From: Diplosphaera chodatii
Lineage: Eukaryota > Chlorophyta > Trebouxiophyceae > Prasiolales > Stichococcaceae
Assembly: GCA_032358165.1 (NCBI GenBank)
Contig: JAALGY010000043.1
Location: 930,001-994,000, forward strand
Direction: 5' to 3'
DNA length: 64,000 bases
Under the pieces are notes generated by a model, which saw only the letters and a list, made by a program, of their open reading frames with translations, was not told the origin of the DNA and did no database searches. A program made the translations under genes and the position numbers. How positions within the stretch are numbered: position 1 is the stretch's first letter; every line of letters begins with the position of its first letter. Below are positions 36,862 to 55,026 of the stretch, one piece after another.

Positions 36862-39800
36862 TCACACATCCTCGCGCGACGCTGAGTTGTGCAGATCCGC
36901 TGTGTCGAAGGAGGCTCGGCTGCCTTGCTGCAGGTAGACAACATACACAACCGTCTCAGGATGATGACCCAAATTCGGCTGCTCTCCCTCATGTGGCAAT
37001 CCGGATCATTGCGACCACATATGAATGAGCGTGCTGCAGCTGCTGGTGCGTACAGCCTGCGCCTGAGGCTGATCCGACTTACCGAGTCGGCCTCGTCGGA
37101 GGCAGGCAGCCGGGCGAACTGGCCGTGCTGGGGGCGGGCGATGGGCGCAAAGGTGGTGCTGTTGGATGTCATGGAGGCTGCCGACGAGCGTGTGGCGTCC
37201 AGCTTGCTGCGGATCTCCGACATGATGCTCTGCAGCATAGCACAGTGCATGTCTGCGCTTGAAGTCTTATACCACAGACACCGCCAGTGAGCTTGGGCGT
37301 GACACCGCCATAGCACCACTCTTGGGCAGGTCAGTGCGCAAGCTTGGCAGCGCTTCTCCTGTACAATCAAGAAAGTGGGGTGCGCATGAATGCCGTACGA
37401 TGAGCTGGGGCTTCTCCTTCTCCTCCAGCGGCGTCTTTCCGGGATCCGCCGTCATGGATTCGGCGCTGTCCATGGTCATCGTGCAGATGTTGGCCGTCAC
37501 GTCCTGCAATGGTGCACAGGGGTGAGGTTGGAGACATCACGCAGGGGTGCCAGCCTGAAGGGTGACCTGTGGATCCGATGTGCCGCTGCATGGTGTAGCC
37601 CCCGATGTGCAAAGTGAAATGCACGTACACAAGTCGCGGCTTGTGCAAGCTGTGGGGTGAAAAAAGGGCGCTTGACGATCTGAAGTCGGCTGGTGGACAG
37701 TAGAGCAAACACAGGAATCAGCAGGACGTGGGTGCGCACCGCGTCCTCGGGGATGGGCTCCATCTCGTCAGAGGCGTCCAGCATGTCACGCACTTCGGTC
37801 GGCTCATCCCACTGCGGCGGCGAGCGGTACAACATGCTGCGTGAAGCAGGAGGGCCTACTCAGATGTGCCACAGGGGCGATCGTGGGCACCAAGCGCAGT
37901 TTGTGCTGCAAAAGGACACTTTGGTTGGACTGAAGTTGCGGTCAGGCTGATGCTAGATGGCACTGGCACAGCGATGGTAACTGATGGTAGCATGCTGATA
38001 CATGATGGGTCAAGGGCACTGCTGCTGGCTGTCGTGAAGTGGGCACCCACCGGCAGACCTCCTTGGCAGCCGGGCGGGCGTAGGTGTCACGCTGCATGCA
38101 GGCGGCAATGATGTCTGCCACCTCCTGCGGGCAGTCATCCGGCACCACCGGATCGCGCATCACACCCCGCTGCGGCACTTCCTGCATGGTCGCGAATGCA
38201 GCCGTTTGCGGCGGGTCATCTGGCTGAGAACTTGCTGGACCCGTCATGCTAAGTACACAATCAGCTCGCATGCCTGATGAGGACCATGCTGCAGCATAAC
38301 ATCAACTAGTCCACTTCGATGCCACGCAACACGGATGATGCGACACGGCCAGCAAGAGCATGTAACTGCTGCTTGACGGATCGTGTTGTCCGAGAAGTCT
38401 CGAGTCTGGCGTGCACCTGTGTGACGATCTCCCAGAGAACGACGCCCAGGCTGTAGATGTCCACCTTCTCTGTGCACCTGCAAGCACCAGGTGGCAGAGG
38501 CTCTGCACGTCAGCATATCAAGGGTGTGTAGCGCTCAAGCATGTTCACGTGAGTCGGGCATGTTGCTGTCTGAGGCTGCTGAGGAGCGCACTTCTCTCCC
38601 AGCAGCAGCTCGGGCGCGGCCCAGGCCATGGTGCCCAGCGCGCCGTCCCGCGTCAGGTAGCCATCCGACATGATCTTGGCCATGCCCACGTCGCCAATCT
38701 TGGCCACACCGTCCTGCAACAGGATCAACTATACATTGTACAGCCCAGCGCACGAGAATTGGGACACTGCTGCCTGAACGTCCTCCCTTCCTGCCAGACC
38801 GGCCCAATGGCACCGGTTGCAAACATACTGCTGTTGCATTTGGCAACATGGCATGCTGGGCAGTGTCAGGCAGCAGTTGCGGCAGATGGGACGGGCGCCA
38901 TGACGCACCCGGGTGAGCAGCACGTTCTTGGACTTGAGGTCGCGGTGGATGACCTTGTTGGCGTGCAGGAAGGCCAGGCCGCGGGCGATGTCCACTGCGA
39001 TGGCCTTCCCGCGGTCGTCCCACTGCAGCTTCTCGCCATTGTCCCTGTTCAGCGCATTGCGCAGGTCCCCGCCCTACCCGAAGCAGTGGCAGCATTGTCA
39101 GCAGCTGGGGAGCAGACGGCCGATCAATGCCTGAAGGTCAAGGCGGACGCCGTTCCGAATGGCAATATGGCGGAAGCATAGCTTAAAGAGCAAGTGCTCG
39201 TCCTGCTAACGACCATGCATTGCGGCAGGGTGCTTCAAGGAAGAACCAGGCGCAATGTCAGGATTTCTGGTGCAACAGCAGATCCGTGAGACACGCTGTC
39301 ATCGCGCACCTCCATGAGCTCGATGACCAGCAGCAGGCTGTTGGTCTGCACGCACGCGCCGTAGAACTGCACAATGTTGCGGTCCCGGCTGACATACCTG
39401 CGCGGGACAAACGTGCAGCACATCAGGCACATGGCAGAAAGGCAGTTCTATGGCGGCCTGCACACGACCTGCAATAGTCAACGATCAAGTGTTCAAGCAG
39501 CAGGTGCGAAGTGGTCAGCCAACACAAGTGCGCCTGTGCACGCACTTCATCATTGCGATCTCCCGGATGAAGGCCTCCTCCATGGACCGGTCGCGCCGGA
39601 ACATGGACTTCACGGCCACCGGCTGCACGTCGTCCCGGATGCCGCGCAGCACCTTCCCGAAGTTGCCCGTGCCCAGCTCCCAGTCTGTGCCGTCCGGCCG
39701 CTTCACGATTCTGCAGGCATGGGCCACCATTCCACGGCGTGACACACAGAGACGTGGCTGAAAATATACACCTAGGGGAGTGTGTGGTGCTCCGATCATC

Positions 39801-40980
39801 TGGCAGGCACAAGACCGCGAAGCTGCAAAGCCACACTTGATGCAACCCGCAACTACTTGAGACAAATCCAATAGGGGTTCGGTTGACGCACTTGATGTCC
39901 CCCATGTCGATCTCCCAGTCTGTGGGGCCCTGCGGCCCCTCGTCCATCATCATGCGCTTGCGATCGCGCCACCAGCGCCGCCCCAGCCATGCCGCGCACA
40001 TCACTGCACAGGCGTTGCAGCAGTGTGAACGGCCCTGTAGATTGCAGTCGGTGCTTGCAAGCAGTCATGACTGAGAGACAGCGTTGACCATACCACTTGG
40101 CAAAAAGCACATGTGCTCACATATCTTGACGAACATGAAGCTGAGGAGGGTGCCCAGCACGATCTCCAGCTTGTGGCGGCTGGCGTAGCTCTCCTGCAGG
40201 CGGCGGCGGTGGAAGACCAGCGGCCTGCCGTGTCCGTCCAGCAGCGTGCCATCCGTCAGGGCGTCCAGGGACGCCGCGGCTGCAATGCAGCAGGGTTGTC
40301 AGCACCACACAACGTTGGGCGAGGAGCCAGAAAGGCACAGCGACTATGCCGGAACACAGCAGAACCCTGTAACGCCTCCATGTGTATGCGCCAATGCGCG
40401 CACTAGCGTCGTAAGTGACCATGGTGCTGCGACCATGGAAGCCGGCAGACTAACGGACAGGCAGCGGCTCGTCAACGCCTCAGATGGCTGCATTGGTGAA
40501 GGCAGCCATTTCTGGGGCACGGTGCACCCAGCGAGAGCAGGGGCTCAAGCCCAGCACGGCCAGTATCAGCAGGACTTCCTGAGCCTCACGGCCGGGCCAC
40601 GAGCCTCTCTGAGCTACACAATAGCAGCCAGCAGACCCGAGCAACCATCACCGTCACTGGAAGATAGTCCTGCCGGTGATCGCCGTGCACTCGACTGGGC
40701 CTCCACGTCTATGCCATCTCTTTAGGCGCATGTAGGGCCGTACAGCAGGCAAGGCCGCCTTGACCGTGCACTCGACACATCGCAAAAGAGGCAAACTTTC
40801 GCGGACGGGCAGCGCTGAAACTGCAGCTGTATGGCCTTGCGCTTGCGATTGTACGATTTTGCAGGCAGGTTCCTGCACGGCGCCCGACGCCCTGGAAGCC
40901 GTTCCAGACGCCTCACCTGCCACTCTTGCGCAGGCTGCAAGCGCTCCAGCCGCCCAAGGCAGCCGGCGCGCTGACAGCAT
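36862..40980 (-). CDS. TKL-family receptor-like protein kinase (DVG in place of DFG)
   Basis: The putative start, ATG 40980, opens a hydrophobic leader (LPWAAGALAACARVA). An exon at about 40290-40130 has YASRHKLEIVLGTLLSFMFVKI, and the next begins VMCAAWLGRRWWRDRKRMMM, so one membrane helix spans the junction and basic residues face the cytosol. Kinase landmarks: WELGTGNFGKVLRG (Gly loop), VAVKSMF (ATP Lys), FIREIAMMK (Glu), ELMEVGGDLRNAL, VIHRDLKSKNVLL (catalytic loop), KIGDVGMAKI (DVG for DFG), GTMAWAAPELLLGE and KVDIYSLGVVLWEI. A final kinase exon has DPVVPDDCPQEVADIIAAC and RDTYARPAAKEV. About 150 residues of tail follow (PPQWDEPTEVRDMLDASDEM, IMSEIRSKLDATRSSAASM), and the last exon ends FDTADLHNSASREDV, TGA 36862-36864. 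Ser/Thr specificity is expected for TKL. The ligand region (40300-40980) is short and unresolved. Confidence 0.8.
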
Positions 40981-41749
40981 GTCAGCCAGGCCCGCGATGC
41001 CCCGGCCCTACGGCAGGCTGCGCCTTATGTCACCGGCGTGCTCGCCGCTGTCGAATGCCAGGCGGTCGACACCTTTGTAAGCTATATAACTCCACCTGAG
41101 CTGCGCAAACGCTGGGAAGGGCACGCGTAACCAGGCGGTACAACGCGCAGGTCCTGACTACGCTTGCAGCTTTGCAAGCTGCTTCGCAGTCCGAGCTTCA
41201 GTCAGACCAGCAATCACATTGCCTGTGGTTTGGCCGCGGGAGCCAGGTTGCATGCAAACTGTATCCTACACACTCCCCGAGATTGATCATTGGTGGCCTG
41301 CAAAGAAGCAGGAAGGACATCTGAGCTGGCGAACAGCACGGCTACGGGCATGCTGGTTTCCCTGGCTGCCTAGGGAACGGCAAATAGGTGGTGTTGCTGT
41401 ACGCTTGCGTTCGTTGTCAGGCATGGTTTCAGCCTCAGATACCTGGTGCATCACTGCTCAAAACGCACCCGTGCGCATCTGACGCCCCAAGTTCACTCCA
41501 AAGCAATATATACCTCACAGCCCCAGTGCAAACAATGAAGCAACTGCAATCCTACATTACGCAATACAACAACCAATGCAGCCGATCAGCCAAAACAATG
41601 GTTCCAGTCGTCAAACTCCCGCCATTGCAAAGCGGTTGTGGCACACGGCACGTGCACTTGCCGCTGGACGCGTTTGTGTCGCTGCCAGGTGACGTTCTGG
41701 AAACTTAGCTACAGTTGCTGGCATTTCCCTTGAGACCGCCTCGGCCTGT
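40981..41749. other. Intergenic region between TKL kinase and zeaxanthin epoxidase
   Basis: This is 769 bases between two leftward genes: the 3' UTR of the epoxidase and the promoter of the kinase. Two or three open frames of about 100 codons occur but have no homology I can name and no splice context. No clear TGTAA signal follows the epoxidase stop. Confidence 0.3.
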
Positions 41750-44700
41750 TCACGCAGCCACCGTCTCCTTGGCTGCCTCGCGCTTCTCTGACTCGCTGGC
41801 ATTCCAGCTGCGCTCGAGGCGCTCCCGCTCTGACCGGTGATACATCTGCATCATGTCAGACAGCTGGTTGAGCCACATGGATGCGGCTGGTGTGGAGTGG
41901 CGCCTGAACGTTTTGGTCTGTACCATTACTTCAGCGCAAGATGCTCGTGATGAACAGCACGACAGGACCGTGTCCCACACAATCGCTCTCACCTTGATCT
42001 TATACCGGAGGCCGGTGCCGGGCTGTCCAAACTCCAGAACATCGCCTGGCCGCAGCATCTTCTTGGCGCGCGCATCCATCCGCTTGTCGTTGAGCCATGT
42101 GCCGGACGTCGTGCCCAGGTCCCGTACATAGTGGTGGCCATCCTCCTTTGTAAACTCGGCATGCCGCTCAGCTGCCTGCAGAAGGAGTGAGGATACCACA
42201 AGATCAGCTGTAGCCTCTGTAGCCATCTGTCTTATGAAGACACCAAAGCACAGCTTACTGAAACAAGGACCCCAAAGCGAACGCTGATACTCACAGTGGG
42301 GTCGTCCAGTATGAGGTTGCAGTTGGCATGGCGACCGATGGCGCAGCACTCGTCATCGCAGATCATGACCGCCGGCTCTGTGGTCGGCTCAGTGCCGCCG
42401 CGGCCCTGTCCACAAAAGCCAGCGCGGAGCTCAGCGACGGACTGCATTCCTGGCGTCCTGAGAAAGGATGCTGAAGTCACTGCAGCTCTGCGCCTCTGTT
42501 CAGGTGAAATATGTCCAACTACAGCGACGCACCTCGCCGGTCATGGGCACCACTGCCCACTGTGCATTGGCAGCCCGCAACAGCTCCGCATCGTCCCGCA
42601 TGAATGTCCCGAAGTCCTGTGCACCAGCATCAGGGTCACATGCAAGTCTCTATCACTGCGCAGTGCCCGGGACCAAACAAGGGCTCACCACATGGCACGT
42701 CAGCAACGCATGATAGCTAATTGAATCGTGGACGACATGCTGACCAATGCATGCAACAAAGCATATGCTTGTCGCCAGCAGAAAGGCTGCTGATGCTGGT
42801 TGTCATGAGGACGTGCACTGTGCTAATTGACAGCTGACAGCAACCAGGCAAAGCTGCTTGCTGCACCTGCTCGTGGAAGGTCTTGGGCTTGTCGGGCAGG
42901 CGGCAGTGGGGCGCGCGGTCCTGGAAGCGCAGCTTGTCGGCGTTGCCGCCCAGCACCCACGCCAGCATCGTCGGCATCGTGAGGTCCATCGCCACCTTGC
43001 CGCCCACCTGCCGTGCACAAGGCACATCACAGTCACGACACCGTCGCACTCCAACACTGGCCGCGCTGCCAGCAGGTGTGACCATGCTGCCGCCAGCTGT
43101 GACCGGCAGTGAAGGCCAGTTTTGCAGGTAAGGTCAACATCTAGTGGGTTATGGGCATCAACAGCTGCTGAACAGGCAGACTTCAGGCTGGCAAACTGAT
43201 GCCACTTGATGAGAGATGACGTGCATGCCAACGCAGCGTCCGCAGCGCACCTTGCCGAAGTGCGGGATCTTGAACTTCATGAGCCACTTGCCAAAGTCGC
43301 CCAGGCCTTCACCCATGTACGCCTTGTATGTGGACGCCATGATGGCCGCCATGCCCGCAAGACCATGGATGCTGCTCGCACGCACCAGCCGTTGCTGCAA
43401 CCACATTGCCTCAGTCAGCACAAGATGGTCGACGGACCTGTGGGAGGCTGACAAGCTAGCAGATGAGGTTGCAAACAAGTCTGCTGACATTTGCACTTGC
43501 AGAGGAATGCGCTCCCTGACACCACAGCACCACAGCGCGACAGCGGAGACCTGCATGACTACATATTTCGGATGTGTCACTCACCGACTGGTACTTGCGC
43601 AGGGCGCCCTCAATATCAACCGGGCCGCCCGGCTGCACGCCCTGCACCGCCTCGTCCAGCGTCAGCGACAGCTGGTAGCCGTCCTCGATCGCCATGCAGC
43701 CACCCTGCGAAACGGTCGCTGCCCTGGGTGAGCCACTCAGCAATGCAATTCCTGTGCTGTTTACGGTGCTTGCAGGGCATTTTGCAGGTGCAAGCGGCAA
43801 TGCGATGCTGGCATTTCCAGTGCAGTGCGGCCATATAGGCACCTGGCCGAGGTTGGGCTGCATTGCGTGCGCAGAGTCGCCAAGCAGTGCAACCCGTCCC
43901 TTCGACCATGTGAAGATGGGCGGCCTGCAGCAGAAGGGGCGCCGCCCTGTCAGCGATCATGTAAGCAAGAGCCCGATGACAACGCCCTCGGCAGGCAGCA
44001 CCACCCTAGCAGCATGACCAGACAGCTTGGTTTGCGGAGACATGTCTGCACCATAGCCTGTCCCTTCACCTGTCATAGATGTCGCGCCGCAGCACATCAT
44101 CCTCGGGCGTTGCACGGATGAGGTCTGTCACGGCGTCGGCCCAGTCGCCAAATATGTCGAGCAGCCGCTCCTTCTGCCTGCCAGGCTGGTCCTTGCCACC
44201 TGCACCATCGAGTGTGGCTCGGGTTAGACGATGTGGCCAGACCAGAAGATGTGCGGCACTGGTGCTGCGACTGACACAAGGAGGTGCGGGAAACGCACCT
44301 GCGGGCTCCTTGTGAAAGGCATACCACTGCATCTTGCCGCCGCCAACATCGCTCGACACAAAGTACCTGCCGTTGCCTAGGAACACCCGGTACCTGCAAG
44401 CCAAGCGCATTTTAGCAGTGGACTCATTTGACACTTGCCACAGCATAAGGTAAAGGCAAGAAATAGATGAACAACTGCTGTAGGACCCCTTTGAGTTGGC
44501 ACTCAAAACAAATCCGTACCCGACAGTGTCGATGTCTGGCGGGGTGAAATCGCTGATGCCTGTGTAGCAGGTGTACTGGCTGTAGTTGGGCTGCGATTCG
44601 CCAATCAGCTTCCTCCGCACCTGCGCAACCCCGCGCATGCACGTTGAAGGTGTGACAGTGCTCAGGTGCTGCTCAGTGCTGCATATTCCTTGGGACTATG

Positions 44701-46150
44701 GCATTGTCGATTGGACATCACACTTCGGCCCACCTTCGACCAGATGCCATCTGCGCCAATCAGGATGTCGCCCTCAAAGCGGCGACCGTCCTCCAGCACG
44801 GCCGTCACCACCTTCCTGCCGGTCTTCTGGCACACTGACTGCAGCAGCACCCACACATTTCAGTTTGGCAAAAGGCAAGCGTGTCGGTGGGTGTTTAAAG
44901 TCACAATCAAGCCACATCTTGGGGAGCTGCGTAAGCGTGTATTGACAGAGTCCTTGGATCTTGAGAATTCAAGAAGTATAATGCAGTACAAGGGCCATGC
45001 GCAAGCTAAGGCCAGCAGTCGTGAGAACCAGTCGCTGACCTCCTCGTAGTCAACGACGTGGCAGTCGTTGGCCAGCACGCCGCTCCCCTCCATCTGCTCT
45101 GCCTTCTCTGCCAGCTTCTTCTGGAGCACCACGCGGCTGATGACGCGGGTGACTGGCAGGCCCAGGTCCACCGCTGGGTGGAAGGTGTCGAACTTGACGT
45201 ACCTTCAAGACACAGCACGAACCCGGATCAGCTGGTGACATCGCATGACAGGGTCAGCTGTCGGAAAACGGATGGCTTGGCCCCAAAGAAGCACATTCAG
45301 CGCACGTTGGCCTCGGCATGTCCGACGTCAACGCAGCAGTTTGGCAGATTGCACTGCCCCCTCACCAGTCGCCGGTGACGCCGTCGCACAGGCCGTTGAT
45401 GCGGTCACCGGTGACGCAGCCCTCCTCCATGATCGACTGCGCCATCTCCAGATCAATGGCCTCTAGCGCCGCCAGCGCATTGCTCTGAATCTGCAGGGAC
45501 AGTACGGGGCGAAGGTGAACGAAGCAGCACTGCTGAGCATGTCGGCATATCTGTGCACGACTATGCTCAGAGCAGGTGTGCTGGTGCAAACGTTCGTTGC
45601 TTGCAAGGCTCCAGACAATGCGCACACAAGGGCACCACACTAGGACGTTATAGTACAGTGGCAACGCCCCCACAGTCTGTTCCGCATGCCACATGCACGA
45701 CAGGCAAGGCAAGATCGATGGGGGTACCTGGATGGGGCCGCGGTACTTGCCCTCGCCCCGGATGGCGGTCAGGTCCCGCTCGAAGACTTGCACGGGGTAA
45801 CCCCGCTTCAGCAGGGCCACCGCCGCGACCAGGCCGCCGATGCCACCGCCGGCGATCAGGACGCGGGGCAGACCGCTGGCCGCGGCCTTGGCGTCCAGGT
45901 CGATGGTCTGCTGCGGAGCTTCCTCACGCGTGCTGGGGCCTGCCCCATTGCCGTTGCTGGCTGCCTGGCTCAGCACGCCCCGCTGGGCTGCCGGCGCCTC
46001 GGCGCTCCGGCCGATGCTGCAGCTGTGCCTGAAGACGCTGGTGTCAAGGCTGAACCGCCTCGAGGCTGCGCCGCTGGTGTTGTTTCTCTGCACATCAATA
46101 GAAGGTCTGCCCTGCAGCGCGCTGCGCTGCAGCACGACCCGCCCCGCCAT
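41750..46150 (-). CDS. ZEP: Zeaxanthin epoxidase with C-terminal FHA domain, plastid
   Basis: A FAD monooxygenase that converts zeaxanthin through antheraxanthin to violaxanthin in the xanthophyll cycle. ATG 46150 starts a long plastid transit region (about 90 residues, Ser/Arg/Ala-rich), then PRVLIAGGGIGGLVAAVALL (FAD-binding Rossmann) and VQVFERDLTAIRGEGKYRGPIQ. Next exons: IQSNALAALEAIDLEMAQ, VTRVISRVVLQKKLAE, GDILIGADGIWSKV (the DG motif), YTCYTGISDFTPPDI, FLGNGRYFVSSDVGGGKMQW, WSKGRVALLGDSAHAMQPNL (second FAD motif, GD), GGCMAIEDGYQLSLTLDEA and SSIHGLAGMAAIMASTYKAY. After about 42800 comes a C-terminal FHA domain: CCAIGRHANCNLILDDPT, AAERHAEFTKEDG, RDLGTTSGTWLNDKRM. The tail RERLERSWNASESEKRE ends at TGA 41750-41752. 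Domain order matches plant ZEP. Lumen-, stroma- or envelope-side location is not shown by sequence. Confidence 0.94.
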
Positions 46151-46492
46151 CAGTCTAGCCTAGGTGCAATAGTTCTTTTGAAGTAGACACTCGGGCCGAG
46201 TATTGGGTGCACCTTCTGATCCAACCGGATAGCCTCGTGCACGCAAATATCTCATTTGTGGGGCCACGGACCCGGTCAGGCCCGTCAGGCCTGCCACGTT
46301 GTCAGCGTGGGTTAACCCTCTATTTGACCTCATTTGATTTCGCGAATCGTCTAGGGGTTCATACCTACACATCAGGCCACGCTTGCTCGCCAGGATGCTG
46401 GATGGCATGGACGCACCAAGCGGAGAAGCGACAGGAGGTGCAGCGGGAGCAGAGTACCCAGTTCCCCAATCGTGTGCCACAAAACCACAAAC
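46151..46492. promoter_or_regulatory. Compact divergent promoter region (ZEP / CCB1)
   Basis: Only 342 bases separate the ATGs of two plastid-targeted photosynthesis genes. The stretch near 46285-46345 has lower GC and short inverted GGCCxGTCAGGCCxG-like repeats (46264-46294). No TATA box stands out. Light-responsive co-expression is possible but inferred. Confidence 0.4.
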
Positions 46493-48204
46493 ATGGCATG
46501 CTACACGATGCTGCCGAGCTCCGCGGACGTGACTGCCGTGCGCTGCCGGTCGCAGGAGACCGCCAGCGTGTCTGGCAGGATACCACGCACTCAGCTTACC
46601 ACCCGCAGCAGCCCTTTCAAGGCGCCGCACGCGCAGCGAAGGCACATGCTTCTTGCTGTGGCACGCTGCTCAAATTCCCCAGCAGAGCAGCCGCTTCAGC
46701 AACGGCAGCCTTTGCTGCATGCATTGCCGCCAGCCCCGCTGTCGCAGCTGAATCCAGCGCAGGTCCTGCAGGCCAGCGTGCCGCTGTGGCTGCTCTCGAC
46801 GGCAGCAGCACTTGCAGCTGAAGCAGACTTCTCGCAGGGCAGCGCTTCCCAGGCCAGCTACTATGCCACGCTCTTCCTCTTCGTGTCAACGCTGCCAGGT
46901 ACCGTCACACCCAGATGCACGAGCCTGTTGTTGTGAAGCATCAGCGTGGGCGTATGATTGAATCCTGTTGCTTCAGCATGATAACACGAGGTTAGCATGC
47001 TGGGTAGCAGACAGGTTTCCTAGCAGACTGGCCAATGGACCATGCGCTGCTTCTAGATAGCTGCCTCAGCGGCATGCATCATTGTGAGGAGACGGTTCAA
47101 CTATGATTACATCAAGTGCAGAGCCGCCGTATACCCAATGGGTGTTTGTATCTATGCTGCAGGCCTGTGGTCGCTCGTCAAGCGTGCGCCAAAGGCGTCT
47201 GTCAAACGGAAGGTCTTTGAGGTGGAAGGCCCTGGCGTGTCGGGCGCCGTGCCGCTCGATGTGCGGGCCCGCGCAGTGTTCGAGTACTTCAAAAAGTACA
47301 ACTACGAGGTGTGGCATCATCAGGGCGCGTGTCGCATTGGTCTGCAAGCTCCTTGCCATTCACCTCTAGGCACTGCGTGTGTACAGTCCTTGCGCTTTGA
47401 TACCAACATCACCATGTCAACTGTTTGGGATCTCAGGTAAAGGAGCGCGGGGAGGTGATCAAGTTCGTCGGCAACTACGCAGCCAGCAAGGGGCAGGCAG
47501 CGGCGCTGGTGCTGTATGTCTTCTTTGGTGAGCGGCTATATGGGCCATGTCATGTATGCCTGCTGTCCACCCTGGAGTCTGAGTTGCTGTGCATGTGTGC
47601 TGATCCTTTGAAGGTGTTGAGGTGATGCTGCAGCAAGACCAGCGCTGTAGGTCAAGTGGCTCTTTCAAGTGCTGTGTCTCTATGATGCAGGCCTCGGCAG
47701 CGCGGCACTGGTGCTCAGCATCGCAGCGCCTTTCGGCGGCAACCTGTGGTACCTGATCACGCTGATCAGCCCCGCAGCAGGCGCGTACTACCTGCGCAAG
47801 GGCGACAGGGTAGAGGAGGTAACAACCCACTTGGCTGGACTGTTTGTTCTGCAACCATCTTTGCAAATTGCATACATTTCACCTCTGCAGGTGGGAGGTT
47901 GCGGTCTGACTCTGGACGCTGATGCTGAGGCAACCCTGTGTTCTGCTGCAGTACAAGGTGAAGATGGTCACCGCAGACGATGAGCAGACGACTGACATCA
48001 TCACCGAGGGCGACGTGGAGGAGACGACGCGCTTCTGCAGGGTGCGCTTGGCGCAAGCTGCTCACGATACACAGTGGTTGCAATCCTTGCCATGCACAAC
48101 CCGTCCTTGATGTAGCTTCTCAGACATGTTGACTGATCGCATTGCAGGAGCTGGCGCTCCAAGAAAAGGGCAAGGAGTATGTGAAGGGCATCCTTGAGCG
48201 GTGA
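46493..48204 (+). CDS. CCB1: CCB1, cofactor assembly factor for cytochrome b6 (complex C)
   Basis: CCB proteins form system IV, which attaches haem ci covalently to cytochrome b6 on the stromal side of the thylakoid. Six exons join in phase: 46493-46898, 47163-47308, 47437-47527, 47691-47818, 47952-48041 and 48148-48204, giving 305 residues. The first 90 or so residues form a transit peptide (rich in Ser, Ala, Gln and Arg). Then come SQASYYATLFLFVSTLPGLW (membrane helix), SLVKRAPKASVKRKVFEVEG, FEYFKKYNYEVKERGEVIKF, SKGQAAALVLYVFFGLGSAA (helix), NLWYLITLISPAAGAYYLRK (helix), VKMVTADDEQTTDIITEGD and ELALQEKGKEYVKGILER. This order and the C-terminal ExGxxYVKG..ER pattern match land-plant CCB1. 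ATG 46493 is the first that gives a full transit peptide. Confidence 0.93.
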
Positions 48205-48615
48205 CATGGCAATCAGGCCACTTTGTAGTGGGCTGGACCAGATATTTCTGCTCGATTACGGTACCGTATCAGGGTTGTCAGACGACGTTGTTGAGCCACG
48301 ACTTCATGAGAAGAACTCGTAATGGCTGCAAAAGTCAACACTCCGATGTATGTCACACTCTGCTTAGTGGCTCACAATGTTCTCCAACCAATCTCTCTCG
48401 TCGCTCATGCGCGCACATACCGAAACTGCCTGCTTCACGTCCTTCTACATCGTTCAACAGTTCTTGATGATGTTACATGCCACTCTGGGCCGCACAAATT
48501 ACCTGGCGCAATCGTTGCAGCCCTTGTGGAAGCATAGGTGATGTGATTAGGGCGTATCCCGATAGTCAGGAGTCAACCATAGCCGGTTCAGGTCGTATAG
48601 TCTGGGAGTCTGCCA
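48205..48615. other. Convergent intergenic region between CCB1 and ArfGAP
   Basis: This is 411 bases holding two 3' UTRs. TTACA at 48473-48477 reads TGTAA on the minus strand, 139 bases past the ArfGAP stop, and is a candidate poly(A) signal. No clear signal follows CCB1. Confidence 0.35.
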
Positions 48616-54284
<5,669 letters not shown>

Positions 54285-55026
54285 CCCGAGTCGCCTGTTC
54301 AGAAAGGGCAGTCTTTGCGCATGTCAACCTCACACTGCCCGTGCGCAGTGTGCTGACCAGCACTGCCAAAATCTGGCGGAATGATCCTGCGGTCCCTGAC
54401 CAGTCGGAGTTCCTTTCACAGACTGCTCACAGGACAGTCCACGCAGGACCGCATCATTCCATTGCCGCTGCAATGGCGATTGTAATCGCGCACTCAGTCA
54501 CGAAGCGGTCGAGGTCAACGCAGACGGCAAAACAGCCAGCATGCCTGGTGTACCCGTACTGATCAGCACCCTCGTGTTGATGCTGACTTACATGTCAAGC
54601 TGTTCAAGTGTTCAACTGGCAGTCGTTGCACCAGCAAGTCAGAAGCCTGAGCCAACAGGACTACAGGACAACAGGAGTGTACAGGCCACCCTGGGGCACA
54701 CATGCGCCAGCAGGCTCCCCCACGTGCGCTTCACGCTCTGAGTTCATACGTGCTGCAAACCGTTGTCAGGTACGAAGATGAGATTCCATATTGAACTCTG
54801 CACCGACCGTTATTGCACCATGTTCCGCATTCGGAGTGCATCGTGAAATGCCTTCAAGGCGGTGACACACTTGACTGTGCCTCCTGCTAACCTAGCATGA
54901 GCCTCTTCACCGCGTCTGCTCAAGAGCTTAGGTGTGACAGTGCTTTTGCACGACAGCACTGACGAGGTGCCGAAGCCTGTGCCGCCTGACTGCAGTCTGG
55001 GTTGCGATCGCAGCGTCGGTCCTGCG
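54285..55026. other. Intergenic region between ArfGAP and TRAP-alpha genes
   Basis: This is 742 bases between two leftward genes: 3' UTR of TRAP-alpha and promoter/5' UTR of the ArfGAP gene. Open frames on the plus strand (for example near 54179-54741) have no recognisable product. No repeat is seen. Confidence 0.3.

Noticed and set aside
40246..40725. Plus-strand open frame of 159 codons opposite the kinase
   Set aside because: No recognisable product, crosses kinase exons on the other strand, and is best explained by GC-rich shadow coding.
46260..46370. tRNA-like stretch with GGGGTTCATACCT resembling a B box
   Set aside because: No A box at the right distance and no cloverleaf stems can be formed on either strand.
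54541..54741. Short plus-strand frame with a hydrophobic start (MPGVPVLISTLVLM)
   Set aside because: Could mimic a signal peptide, but there is no splice context, homology or downstream domain.
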